From NCBI GenBank assembly GCA_022760475.1, contig JALEFZ010000095.1:1-64000 (forward strand): 64,000 nt of DNA, read 5' to 3'. Positions 52,784 to 62,209 of the stretch are shown here, piece after piece; position 1 is the stretch's first letter, and each line of letters starts with the position of its first letter. Source of the stretch: Bacteroidia bacterium. GTDB taxonomy: Bacteria; Bacteroidota; Bacteroidia; J057. The position numbers and the translations under genes are program-made. Under the pieces are notes generated by a model. The model was not told the DNA's origin, did not search any database, and worked only from the letters and a program-made list of their open reading frames with translations.

Positions 52784-54674
52784 ATTTTATTATTTTAACA
52801 TGCCCTGTTTGCCCATTTCGACTGACACGGAGTAGATATAGCCCCTCTTCAACATCAGGCAACTCAAAAGAAACAACCCCTTTAGTCTTCTCCAACTCAG
52901 CGCGACTTCCCCATACCTTCCTGCCGTCCATTCCAAACAATTCCCAGGAGAACCATGCTTGAGCGGGATTCTCAATCCAGATTTCCATAGTATTATCCGT
53001 CCAACTCATGTTTCTCCATGAAAATCCTTCTTCTACAGTCCAAAGGGCTTCAACTACTGGAGAGGGTATTTCTTTCCCATCAGCATCTACCAAAAACATC
53101 TGATATTTTTGTTTGCCAAGTATTGGAGCTCGATCTTCCCAAAGTGGGTTCAACTCATTCCTAAGACTTCTTTCCGTCTGTAGTATACCAACTTCTTTCC
53201 ATTCTTTACCTGTATTCCTTTTTACTCGAACCTGGTAGAATGAAGATTCAGCCGAATGTAATTTCCCTTCTAGACGCACTCCGGTAGGAGTAACGCTTGC
53301 CTTTAGGCTTTGCCAGTAGGCCGGAAGTACGCAAGCAACTCCTGAACTTGTGGGACGCGAATAACCCGCACCCACGATCCCCGCTCCACCAGTCCCAGCA
53401 CCCTGTGCTCCTCCACAGCCAGAAACTGTTGCCGTTCCCCCTACTCCGCCGTTTCCATTGAGGGTAATTCCAATGGGAGTAATGACGGAACTCCAAATAA
53501 CACCACCGCCTCCGCCTCCACCCGGCCCCTGGCATTGGCTGATCCCGGTATCGCCTCCATCACCACCCTTTACATTCAAGGCAAAGGGGGGAGTCAACGT
53601 ATTGGCCTCCAAAACAATAACCCCACCTGCACCACCCCCTGAACCGCCATCAGAACCGGAATCCATGGCATCATTTCCACGTGCATATATTCCAAATCCA
53701 TTTCCTTCTATTTCATCTGCCGTGATAATGATGATTCCGGCACCATTTCCACCCGGCATACCGTTTCCGACATTGTTACTGTGTCCGGCTCCTCCTCCAC
53801 CTCCGAGGAATAAGCGTTGATTGGCGATGCTATACCCGAAGGATGAAAGGCTGTTACCTCCCCTACCTGGGTCGTTTCCAGCACAGGTTGCAAAGCCTGC
53901 AATTCTGGAGCCTCCAGCCCCACCTGCACCATAGTTTCCACCGCCTGCGCCACCTGCATTGTGGTTATTTCCACCACCACCTCCATTGGCCATGGGGCCT
54001 TTGCCTGCCTCTTCACCTGAAATAAAGGAGGTTATGCCTGCGCCCTTGCCCCCACCGTCCTGGCTCGCCCGGGTCTAACGCTCTTGTCCCGAGGACAAAA
54101 ACGGGACACAGCCCCCACCATCAGCAGTTAGCTCTCCCCCTCGAAAACCCAGTCCATCTACATTCAAGTCTGCGTCCAGGATCACTTTGCCATTGGCCTC
54201 AAAAACGAGCACCCCTCCCTTCTGACCATCCCATGGATCTGCCGTTAGGGTTCCGTTCACAAAAACATCACCCGTATAAAAAGGAATTCTAATCAATTGG
54301 ATTCCAGCACTGTCCAGCCCCGTACTAGCAAAAGAAGGATCAATAGACTCTTGCAAACTGATCTCATTGGTACCAGTATTGACATTGCAGACTCTGGCAA
54401 ACATGTAGCTACCTGCCCCATTCAGTCCATTCACTCCTCCATAGCTGGAATTATTGGTGGTAAAGATTGCAGCTCCACGCATTTGGATAAGTAAGACCCT
54501 ATCATCTGAAGAGAAGGGAGTAGCATCGTCTACAGTCATAAGGCTGGTGACAACATCAAGATCTGATACATGGGCGTAATCATTGATCACTCCACTTACT
54601 GTATCAACCTGGGAAAGAAGTGGCCCAAATCCCATCCAAGATATAAGGGAAAAGAGAATTATTTTTTTGTACAT
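52782..54674 (-). pseudogene. Glycine-rich secreted protein interrupted by one in-frame amber codon
   Basis: The frame begins at 54674 with a signal peptide (MYKKIILFSLISWMGFGPLL) and runs 199 codons to a TAG at 54075-54077, then continues in the same frame (TRASQDGGGKGAGITSF...) for 430 codons to the stop at 52782. The upstream part (LLIQMRGAAIFTTNNSS, GDVFVNGTLTADPWDG, GVLVFEANGKVILDADLNVDGLGFRGG) and the downstream Gly-rich part (NGGGGGNNHNAGGAGGG, GGVIVLEANTLTPPF) belong to one beta-helix-like surface protein. The end resembles a sorting domain (WELFGMDGRKVW, EEGLYLLRVSRNG) but lacks YPNP. It is a single-base nonsense change, a read-through gene or a sequence error. Confidence 0.8.
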
Positions 54675-54855
54675 GAATTGTTTAGGTTCCGGTTTGGGGT
54701 TTCAGGATCAAATGTACATGTGTGTTGTCAAACGGGAATAACTGAATTATTATTATTATAACTCCAAAAGCTTTGCATGGGTTGGTCAATTTTATTGATG
54801 AATTGTCCATTTTCTTTCGTTTTTCTTTATTTGATTTATATCAAATATTCAAGCC

Positions 54856-55875
54856 TTGCTTCACTTCACCAAAATTAGACTTCTCCTCAGGAAACTTAGT
54901 TTCCGTAAAGTGTGGAATTTTTTCCTCCTTTACCTTTCTTTTTATGTATCAAAAGCCTTCAGAACCCCCTTTATCCTCGGAAAACCACTAAAGATTGGTT
55001 TTGAGCCTACGACTTCCTGCAACCTCAGGTGTCCTATGTGCCCATCTGGCTTGCGATCGTTTACCCGCCCAACTGGAATGGCACAGCTTGAGCTTTTTCA
55101 GAGAGTCATTGACCAATCCTACCAAGACCTCATTTACTTGCTCCTGTATTTCCAGGGTGAACCTTACTTAAATCCGCACTTTTTTGATATGATTTCTTAC
55201 GCCAATGATCGAGGGGTTTATGTAGCAACCAGTACCAATGGCCATTACTTATCCAGAGAAAATGCCATTAAAACAGTGCAAAGCGGGCTGTCAGAACTCA
55301 TTGTCTCCATAGATGGAGCCACTCAAAAGACCTATGAGTCATACAGGGTGGGAGGAAAACTTTCCAAGGTCAAAGAGGGGGTAAAACAATTGGTACAAGT
55401 TCGAGAAGAGTTAAACAGCCCAGGACCTTTCATTATCCTTCAATTTTTGGTGGTGGCTCCCAATGAACATGAAATCGATGCCATCCAGGAATTGGGCAGG
55501 GAGCTTGGGGTTGACAGGGTAGTGTTTAAGACTGCCCAAATCTATGACTTCGAGAATGGAAATGAATTGATGCCTTCCAATGAGAAATACAGCAGATACA
55601 GAAAAGGTGAGGATGGGAAATACCACATTAAGAATCCTCTCAACAATCAATGCTGGAAAATGTGGCAAGGCCTGGAAGTAAGCTGGGATGGAAAGGTTCT
55701 CCCATGCTGTTTTGACAAAGATGCCAAATACGAAATGGGAACCATTGAGCAAGAGGAACTGGGAAAAATTTGGCAGGCACCTGCCTATAACTCCTTTAGG
55801 AGGCAATTGCTATACTCACGAAAACAGATTGATATCTGCCAAAACTGTTCGGAAGGAACCAAGGTCTGGAGCTAG
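54856..55875 (+). CDS. Radical SAM protein with SPASM domain
   Basis: The [4Fe-4S] site is TTSCNLRCPMCPSG (CxxxCxxC), followed by SFTRPTGM, YFQGEPYLNP, STNGHYL and SIDGATQKTYESYRVGG, the usual radical SAM barrel strands. A C-terminal SPASM domain has NQCWKMW, LPCCFDKDAKYEMGT and ICQNCSEGT, for auxiliary clusters. The N terminus is hydrophobic (FFLLYLSFYVSKAF). The start is unclear: TTG at 54856 or GTG at 54910; there is no suitable ATG. The substrate is not known. It is divergent from the amber-interrupted gene. Confidence 0.88.
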   Translation: MLHFTKIRLLLRKLSFRKVWNFFLLYLSFYVSKAFRTPFILGKPLKIGFEPTTSCNLRCPMCPSGLRSFTRPTGMAQLELFQRVIDQSYQDLIYLLLYFQGEPYLNPHFFDMISYANDRGVYVATSTNGHYLSRENAIKTVQSGLSELIVSIDGATQKTYESYRVGGKLSKVKEGVKQLVQVREELNSPGPFIILQFLVVAPNEHEIDAIQELGRELGVDRVVFKTAQIYDFENGNELMPSNEKYSRYRKGEDGKYHIKNPLNNQCWKMWQGLEVSWDGKVLPCCFDKDAKYEMGTIEQEELGKIWQAPAYNSFRRQLLYSRKQIDICQNCSEGTKVWS

Positions 55876-56300
55876 GACTCCTGGGCAGCAAATACTTCTG
55901 CATTCAGGACACTAGCCTCTCCTCTCAGGGTAATTTTATTGCGATCTGTGGTGTAGATGTGAGTTTCGATCCTGGCGGTATGCTTCTTTTCATTGACCTC
56001 TATAATCTTGAAAGTAGCCTTATAAGTCGTATCGACATACATCGGACGGAGAAACTCCAACTTTTGTCCCAGGTAAACTGACCCTTTCCCAGGGAAAATG
56101 GTTCCCAATACTTTTGAAAATACAGTAGCTGCCAGCATGCCATGCATGATGGGGCGTTTGAAACTGGTATTTGCAGCAAATTCTGCATCAAGATGAAGGG
56201 GATTGTCATCTCCTGTCAAGGCTGCAAATTTCACAACGTCCTCTTGGGTAAAAGAAAAAAGATGCTCAAAACTCTGATCTACAGTCAACTTCATATTCAT
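55872..56300 (-). CDS. MaoC-like (R)-enoyl-CoA hydratase
   Basis: A 142-residue single hot-dog protein. The catalytic Asp/His motif is TGDDNPLHLDAEFA and the next block is RPIMHGMLAATVFSKVLG, both standard for MaoC/PhaJ-type hydratases, which give (R)-3-hydroxyacyl-CoA. Whether it feeds fatty acid metabolism or polyester synthesis is unknown. The start is the first ATG (56300), two codons before another. It overlaps the convergent radical SAM gene by 4 bp. Confidence 0.9.
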   Translation of the reverse strand: MNMKLTVDQSFEHLFSFTQEDVVKFAALTGDDNPLHLDAEFAANTSFKRPIMHGMLAATVFSKVLGTIFPGKGSVYLGQKLEFLRPMYVDTTYKATFKIIEVNEKKHTARIETHIYTTDRNKITLRGEASVLNAEVFAAQES

Positions 56301-56337
56301 AAAAATAAAATTCCCGAAGCCAATGGCCCCGGGAATT
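56301..56337 (-). terminator. Terminator of the Asp-box protein gene
   Basis: AATTCCCG pairs with CGGGAATT, with an inner GCC/GGC pair, and is followed on the minus strand by TTTTATTTTT. It lies between the Asp-box gene and the MaoC gene. Confidence 0.7.
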
Positions 56338-56354
56338 AATGTAAATATTAGAAA

Positions 56355-59300
56355 TTAATCCAGTTCAACTGCCTCAAACTTCTTGAACATGGACATTTGT
56401 GCTTTTTCAACTTCTTCCTGGTAGGATGGCCACTCCTCTTTAAAGAAGCCGTTGATTTTGTTGACCGTCTCAGTCACCTTCTCTTTGTATTGATCAAATA
56501 TCATTTTTGCAGAACTGTTTACTGGCTGTGCTGAAGGATCCAGGTAGGAATAAACCCTATAGGTTTTGGACAGGAGGGTATTGGGATCCCTGTAAATACC
56601 TTGTTTCTCCGGTCTTTTGTTGAACCAATCCGACATGGATTTTAGGGTATCCTTCATATCTTTGGTAGATGCCATCAAAGATTTTTTTACAGAATCTTCC
56701 ATGGCCTCCTGAGACTTCATCATGGCTTCGACTTTGCCTAGAATCTTCTCAGCATCTTTCAACTGTTTGTAAGAAGCTGTCAACTTATTCTGCCAGTTGA
56801 TCATTTGCTTTTCCAGATCAACTGAAGCTTTCCAATTTTCTGCATTAAAAGGCATGTTTGGGTTGGGGATCACTTTAACGGTGGTTGAATCTTTATGTTT
56901 ACCCCATGAAATCCTGACTTTGTACTCACCGGGCATGATAGAAGCACCTCCATTCTCTCGCTGCTCAGCACGAGCTCCGGGTCTTCCCGATCTCATTGGA
57001 TCAGCTCCCTTGGCATCCAGGCGCCACATCACTTTGTTGACCCCTGTATCTGCTTTGGTAGAAAGATTTCGAATCACTTCTCCTGAGGCATCTACAATCT
57101 GAATTTTTACTCTACCAGCCTTCTTGCCCATTTTACCCTTTTTCATTTTCTCATCCTTACCCATCTCTTCTTTCATAACTTCATCCTTGGCTTTCTTTTT
57201 CTTTTTTCCTGCTTTGGCATCTGTTTCTTCTTTGTCCATTTCCATTTTCTTCTCTTCAGGAAAATTAATTGAGAAGGTGATCATTGCCCCACGGGCCCTA
57301 TTGGTTCCTGCATATACCGCATTGCCTCCAAAACGAGTTCCTGCAGCCTGCCTGTAAGGAGTGATGTAGGCATCAGGAGTTGGATATGCCATCAAAGGCT
57401 TTTTCATGGCCTCCAGCCCTTCAAGGGCAATTTTCCTAAGTGGAAGGATGTTGTCTAATACATATGCTGCCCTTCCAAAGGTTCCAATCACGAGGTCATG
57501 CTCACGTGGATGAATCACCATGTCCATTGTAGACACAGTAGGATAGCCGTGCTTATAGGCATTCCAGCTTTGTCCTTCATCAAAAGAAACATAAAGGCCA
57601 TATTCTGTTCCAAGGAAGATCAGGTTCCTGGCTACGGGATCCTGGACTACAGATAAGCAGTGCCCCCAAACCTTGCTAGGATCTGCCAATCGCTCCCATG
57701 TAGCTCCATAATCTCTTGTGCGGTAGAGATAGGGGTCCCAATCATTCTGGCGATAGTTATTTACAACTACAAAAACTTCACCTGCTTCATACTTTGAAGG
57801 CTGGATTTGGGCAATCCAGGCATTTTTAGGGCAGTCAGGAAGTTTGGAAGTCAAATTATTCCAGGTCTTTCCACCATCACGTGTCAATTGGAGATTTCCA
57901 TCGTCTGTACCTACCCAAACAACACCTTCTTCGACAGGCGAAGGGCCAATTGAAATAATGGTGGTATAATTTTCTGCCTGTGTGGCATCATAGGTCAAGC
58001 CTCCACTTTCAAGGGATTTTTGTTTTTCAGGATCATTGGTAGTGAGGTCGCCAGAAATCAGCTTCCAGTTTTCTCCTCTATCAGATGAGTGATGCAAGTA
58101 TTGGCTCCCAAAGTATAGGCCATCCTTATTGAAGGGATCCTGGGCTACACCTGCATTCCAGTTGTATCGAAGAAATTCTCCATCAGGATGGATGGGCTGA
58201 ATAAATTTTTGATCACCAGTAACATAGTCATACCTGGCGATATTACCACCCTGGGACATGGCATAACCAAACCTGGCGTCTTCGGGATGAGGAACCACAT
58301 CGAAGCCATCTCCGAACATCAGTTCTTCCCAGTATGCATTTCTAATACCTCCGCTTCTAAATACGTAGGCTGGTCCTCTCCATGAACCGTTGTCCTGCAT
58401 CCCGCCATATACATTGTAAGGCACTTCGTTGTCTACATTGATGTGGTAGAACTGTGCAACTGGGATATTCTCTACAAAGCGCCAGGTCTTGCCTCTATCC
58501 CTTGTGATGGCCATACCCCCATCGTTGCCTTCAATCATGAAGTTGGGGTCGTTGGGGTGAATCCACCACGCATGGTGATCCGGGTGTACACCGGTGGTCC
58601 CCACATAGGCTGGCACAAAAATATTGAAGTTTTTCCCTCCATCCTCACTGACTGTGACCAAGGTATGGATGCTATAAATCCTGTTTTCATTGGCTGGGTC
58701 TACAAAAATATCTGCATAGTAAAAGGGTCTGTTTCCAAAATTACCTTTCGTGCTGATCCGCTGCCATTTGAAACCCCCATCTGTGGATTTATATAAGGCA
58801 TTCTTTTTAGACTCTACATAGGCATAGATAATGTCGGTATTTGAAGGAGCAATGGCCAAGCCCATCCTTCCAAGATTTCCTTTGGGTAGACCGTCTTTAT
58901 CGGTTCTCCTCTTAAAACTATCTCCCCCATCGTAGGTAATATAAAGTCCTGAGCCTTCGCCACCTGATTCAAAATACCATGGCCAGCGTCTCATCTGCCA
59001 CATGGCAACAATTAATTTATTGGGATTCTTGGGATCAATGACCATATCTGCGACCCCTGTATTTTCATTTATATACAGGATTTTCTCCCAATTTTTTCCA
59101 CCATCTACAGTACGGTACACTCCCTTGTGTTCACTTTCGCCCCAGGCTACGCCCTGAGCACCCACATAGACTACATTGGGATCGTCTGGATGGACGATAA
59201 TCCTGTGAATGTTACGGGTTTTTTCCAAGCCCATACATTCCCACGTATTCCCCCCATCAAGTGTCCTGTAGACTCCATACCCACTTGATTGGCTATTTCT

Positions 59301-59636
59301 TGGGTTTCCTTCTCCGGTTCCTACCCAGATGATGTCAGGATTTTTTTGGTAAATAGAAATAGACCCGATAGAAGCTGCCTTTTCTTTATCAAAGATAGGC
59401 TCCCATTTGGCACCCCCACTTTCAGACTTCCACAGCCCTCCAGAGGCTGTCCCCACATAAATGTTGTTGGGATCTGAGACAACTGCATCAATGGCCGTTA
59501 CTCGGCCACTCATTCCGGCAGGTCCGATACTCCGGGCCTTCATATTTTTGAAAAAGTCCATATCTACCTCCTGTCCATTGGCGAACACAAGCAGACATAA
59601 AGCTATTCCAAATAGCAGGGTAATTTTCTTATTCAT
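56355..59636 (-). CDS. Secreted Asp-box (BNR/VPS10-like) beta-propeller protein
   Basis: A 1093-residue exported protein with signal peptide to FANGQ (residue 22). At least ten Asp-box loops (S/T-x-D-x-G-x-x-W) are visible, for example RTLDGGNTWE, RTVDGGKNWE, KSTDGGFKWQ, ITRDRGKTWR, LTRDGGKTWN and VSFDEGQSWN. Together they make two propellers like the sortilin/VPS10 or sialidase-like family. A Lys/Met/Glu-rich insert lies at about residues 792-840, and the last 200 residues are a helical domain (KQMINWQNKLTASYKQLKDA) after a FlgD-like beta segment. No sialidase catalytic set or T9SS tail was seen. A role in binding or folding of exported proteins is possible. Confidence 0.88.
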   Translation of the reverse strand: MNKKITLLFGIALCLLVFANGQEVDMDFFKNMKARSIGPAGMSGRVTAIDAVVSDPNNIYVGTASGGLWKSESGGAKWEPIFDKEKAASIGSISIYQKNPDIIWVGTGEGNPRNSQSSGYGVYRTLDGGNTWECMGLEKTRNIHRIIVHPDDPNVVYVGAQGVAWGESEHKGVYRTVDGGKNWEKILYINENTGVADMVIDPKNPNKLIVAMWQMRRWPWYFESGGEGSGLYITYDGGDSFKRRTDKDGLPKGNLGRMGLAIAPSNTDIIYAYVESKKNALYKSTDGGFKWQRISTKGNFGNRPFYYADIFVDPANENRIYSIHTLVTVSEDGGKNFNIFVPAYVGTTGVHPDHHAWWIHPNDPNFMIEGNDGGMAITRDRGKTWRFVENIPVAQFYHINVDNEVPYNVYGGMQDNGSWRGPAYVFRSGGIRNAYWEELMFGDGFDVVPHPEDARFGYAMSQGGNIARYDYVTGDQKFIQPIHPDGEFLRYNWNAGVAQDPFNKDGLYFGSQYLHHSSDRGENWKLISGDLTTNDPEKQKSLESGGLTYDATQAENYTTIISIGPSPVEEGVVWVGTDDGNLQLTRDGGKTWNNLTSKLPDCPKNAWIAQIQPSKYEAGEVFVVVNNYRQNDWDPYLYRTRDYGATWERLADPSKVWGHCLSVVQDPVARNLIFLGTEYGLYVSFDEGQSWNAYKHGYPTVSTMDMVIHPREHDLVIGTFGRAAYVLDNILPLRKIALEGLEAMKKPLMAYPTPDAYITPYRQAAGTRFGGNAVYAGTNRARGAMITFSINFPEEKKMEMDKEETDAKAGKKKKKAKDEVMKEEMGKDEKMKKGKMGKKAGRVKIQIVDASGEVIRNLSTKADTGVNKVMWRLDAKGADPMRSGRPGARAEQRENGGASIMPGEYKVRISWGKHKDSTTVKVIPNPNMPFNAENWKASVDLEKQMINWQNKLTASYKQLKDAEKILGKVEAMMKSQEAMEDSVKKSLMASTKDMKDTLKSMSDWFNKRPEKQGIYRDPNTLLSKTYRVYSYLDPSAQPVNSSAKMIFDQYKEKVTETVNKINGFFKEEWPSYQEEVEKAQMSMFKKFEAVELD

Positions 59637-59769
59637 AATTTTTTTAGATCAGTGTAATCAGATGGATCAAAAAGTAATTTAGGAAGATTTTGAGAAAACT
59701 TAAAAGCCCGCAGGCTAGAGGGAGACAGGTCATATCTGCTAAATGCTCTTCAAGAGGGGTAAACGCAAA

Positions 59770-59797
59770 GAAAGCCCTGTCCAACGACAGGGCTTTC
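59770..59797 (-). terminator. Terminator after the SH3 lipoprotein gene
   Basis: A perfect 12-bp stem, GAAAGCCCTGTC with GACAGGGCTTTC, loop of 4 nt, followed on the minus strand by TTTG. It lies 45 bp after the stop at 59842. Confidence 0.75.
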
Positions 59798-59841
59798 CAT
59801 TTTTCGTTTTATTTTGGTAAGCCAAACTGACCTGAAGGAGC

Positions 59842-60813
59842 TTATTGTTTTTTAGATGTAAAAAATCCATATACCCATCCAGTCTGACCATCCTTTTCTA
59901 TCTGATACCAATAATCCTCCATGTCTCTGATCTTCACCATTTCCTTCCCACGCTGAAGAATTTCGCAGATATCTCCATCATTTAGCTGGAAGGCAACATT
60001 GTCTGCGGTATTGTCCGGAGAAGAACGAACATTAAGGTTCTCAGCAGTGATCATTAGTTGGGTATTTGGCAGGTTGGTTCCCTTATCCAGTTTTTCCAGC
60101 ATTTCGGTAACCATAGGCATCAGGCTGGACCCAGAGAAAGTAGAGCTACTGGAAACAGACTCAAGTTTTTTAATTTTCTCTGATGTAGACTTAAGGCCTT
60201 TTACCTCTGATAGTACTTTTCCAAGGGCAATGTCAATGGCTTCATCTGTAAACAAGTCTTCGTTGTACTGGGTCCATCCTGCAACTTTTTTCTCCTGGGT
60301 AAATACTTCAGCCCATCCGGCTTTGTCTTTACTTTCAGCGATGGCAAAAAGGCTCCCTGAGGTTACTTTATTGGTAGTCAAGGTAGACAGGTCTGGACGT
60401 TTGAAAACATCAATGTCAGCAGTTGCAACCACTGCTTTGCCGTTTACGGCAAACAAATACTCATTTGCCCATCCTTTTTTGCCATCAGAAAGCTCCATTT
60501 CGAGGTAGGTGCGTTTCTCGGATTCGATTTCCTCGGTCTCTCCGGTCAACTTTACAGTCTCCCCAAATTTGATACCGGTGATATACTTGGCACCTGATCT
60601 TCCTGCTTTATCTCTAAGACCTACAGTTGGCCAAAGACATACAGCGACATCTCCAGAACCCATGTCAGTTTCTGTAATTGCCATGGAATTATCTGTATCT
60701 GCTCCTTCGGTGCCATTGTTTTGAGTTGCGGAGTTGGAATCTTCTCCTCCCCCACAGGCTACCATAAAAAACAGAATTGAAACGGTGCTTAGAAGTGTGA
60801 TTAATTTTTTCAT
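59842..60813 (-). CDS. SH3-domain lipoprotein
   Basis: A 323-residue lipoprotein (MKKLITLLSTVSILFFMVAC, lipobox MVAC). After a Ser/Thr/Asn-rich linker there are an SH3-like domain near VCLWPTVGLRDKAGRSGAK, a second segment (VVATADIDVFKRPDLST ... WAEVFTQEKKVAGWTQ) and a clear C-terminal SH3b domain (TAENLNVRSSPDNTADNV, GWVYGFF). Bacterial SH3 domains often bind cell wall. The start is at 60813, 14 codons into a longer frame, where the signal begins. Function otherwise unknown. Confidence 0.82.
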   Translation of the reverse strand: MKKLITLLSTVSILFFMVACGGGEDSNSATQNNGTEGADTDNSMAITETDMGSGDVAVCLWPTVGLRDKAGRSGAKYITGIKFGETVKLTGETEEIESEKRTYLEMELSDGKKGWANEYLFAVNGKAVVATADIDVFKRPDLSTLTTNKVTSGSLFAIAESKDKAGWAEVFTQEKKVAGWTQYNEDLFTDEAIDIALGKVLSEVKGLKSTSEKIKKLESVSSSSTFSGSSLMPMVTEMLEKLDKGTNLPNTQLMITAENLNVRSSPDNTADNVAFQLNDGDICEILQRGKEMVKIRDMEDYWYQIEKDGQTGWVYGFFTSKKQ

Positions 60814-61241
60814 GGAATAAATAATAGTTTTTGTCAATTTACGCAGATTGGCCAATTATAATCAACCCATTTGATTATGAGTAAGGAATTACTAATTAAT
60901 TGAAGGAAAATTTCGATTAAATTCCGGTATTGGAATCAAATTTCATTTCCCCATATACCCAATCCAAGACAGAGATTGGCTGGATCAATTTTATCCATTA
61001 AGCTAAGTTTATCCTCATCCAAACTCCTTTAACAATGCGCTTTTTGTCGAACCATACATGTAATTCGGCGAAGGAATCGGTAGGGTAAGCTAAATTTGAA
61101 AAAATCCGTAAACCTCACATCCCCAAGATCCGATATATATATAGTGGTGAAAGTTGCACAGTGGTACCGCACATACCCCGTTACTCATCCCCGAATTACA
61201 ACGCACTCTAACGCAGCATTGGTAACCTAAGCCTAAGAGAT
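60814..61241. other. Intergenic region upstream of the AraC regulator gene
   Basis: About 430 bp between divergent genes. A run of alternating A/T (CGATATATATATAG) lies near 61127-61143 and a near-palindrome GTGGTACCGCAC near 61160. No perfect promoter box was found. The palindrome is a possible autoregulatory site for the AraC protein, by position only. Confidence 0.4.
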
Positions 61242-62126
61242 ATGTCTAGTCAAACCATGCTGTACACCTCCAAAAGAGAGGTACGTCAAGCTACAGATGC
61301 TGGAAAAAGTTCATACTTTTCCAACTTCAAACCCACAAAAAAAGAGATTTCCCTAAGAGGATATCTTGTACGTTACCTTTTTGAAGGAAACGAGAAATTC
61401 AAAATTGATGGGAGGACCCACTACCTCCTACCCGGAGAATATCTTATCCTGAATCCGGGAGAGATGGTTTTTACTGTTGAAGAACAATCCAAAGGCCTCT
61501 GGTTCGAAATTCCCAAAACCCTTCTTAAAAGAGAGTTGAGCCAATTATCTGTAGACAGTGCAGAAGCATGGCAGGGATTTTATAAAAAAGACAAAAAGCA
61601 TATTCACCTTTGTGATCACAATTACCTGGCTAGCATGGACGACCTGGGTAAATTGTTGAAGCAAATCGCAGAAGGAGAAGTCGCAGAAGATAATGCCCTT
61701 AGGCTGGTATGCCTCCAACTTCTTAACTCCCAAAGAACGGTGTACATGAAGATTGCCAGGTTGACTTCAGCCAAGTTATCGACCCGAACTGAGCTTTACC
61801 GTCGGCTTTGCCAGACTCAGGCTTATATCCATGGAAACCTGAACTCTCCACTTGACCTGGATACCCTTTCCCAGGTGGCTTGTTTGTCCAAATACCATTT
61901 CATCAGGTTATTCAAAGAAGTGTATGGTGAGACACCAAGACAATACCTTATCAAGCAAAGGCTAGATAGAGCAAAGAATCTCCTGGTATCTTCCAAGAAA
62001 ACCTTCCATGAAATTTGCCATGAGGTAGGATTGAAAGACAGCTCTTCATTCGGTAGACTTTTCAAAAGAAGTTTTGGAGCCACTCCACAGATCTACCGTC
62101 AAAAGAATGCACACATTATGAGATAA
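61242..62126 (+). CDS. AraC family transcriptional regulator
   Basis: A 294-residue regulator. The N-terminal cupin-like sensor covers about residues 20-170 (YLVRYLFEGNEKFKIDGRTHYLLPGEYLILNPG). The C-terminal pair of helix-turn-helix motifs is DLDTLSQVACLSKYHFIRLFKEVYG and TFHEICHEVGLKDSSSFGRLFKRSFGATPQIYR (seen in segments). The PRQYLIKQRLDRAKNLL linker is standard. The effector and targets are not visible; it is transcribed alone. Confidence 0.93.
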   Translation: MSSQTMLYTSKREVRQATDAGKSSYFSNFKPTKKEISLRGYLVRYLFEGNEKFKIDGRTHYLLPGEYLILNPGEMVFTVEEQSKGLWFEIPKTLLKRELSQLSVDSAEAWQGFYKKDKKHIHLCDHNYLASMDDLGKLLKQIAEGEVAEDNALRLVCLQLLNSQRTVYMKIARLTSAKLSTRTELYRRLCQTQAYIHGNLNSPLDLDTLSQVACLSKYHFIRLFKEVYGETPRQYLIKQRLDRAKNLLVSSKKTFHEICHEVGLKDSSSFGRLFKRSFGATPQIYRQKNAHIMR

Positions 62127-62149
62127 GATTATACCCTAATGTATAAAAG

Positions 62150-62190
62150 GAATAAGCTGCTTGGGATTCCAGGCAGCTTATTCTGTTTTT
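62150..62190 (+). terminator. Terminator after the AraC gene
   Basis: GAATAAGCTGC pairs perfectly with GCAGCTTATTC around a 12-nt loop, followed by TGTTTTT. It lies 23 bp after the stop. Confidence 0.82.
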
Positions 62191-62209
62191 ACTTATATCA
62201 AGTCGCGAA

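Noticed and set aside
53458-53820. 120-residue proline-rich frame on the plus strand
   Set aside because: It is the antisense of the glycine-rich gene (Gly codons read as Pro) and has no independent support.
54709-54716. TACATTTG box on the minus strand before the glycine-rich gene
   Set aside because: The -7 match is perfect but no TTG stands 19-21 nt upstream, so it was not listed as a promoter.
57124-57357. Plus-strand hydrophobic frame opposite the Asp-box protein
   Set aside because: It is the shadow of the Lys/Glu-rich insert; Lys codons read as Phe on the other strand.
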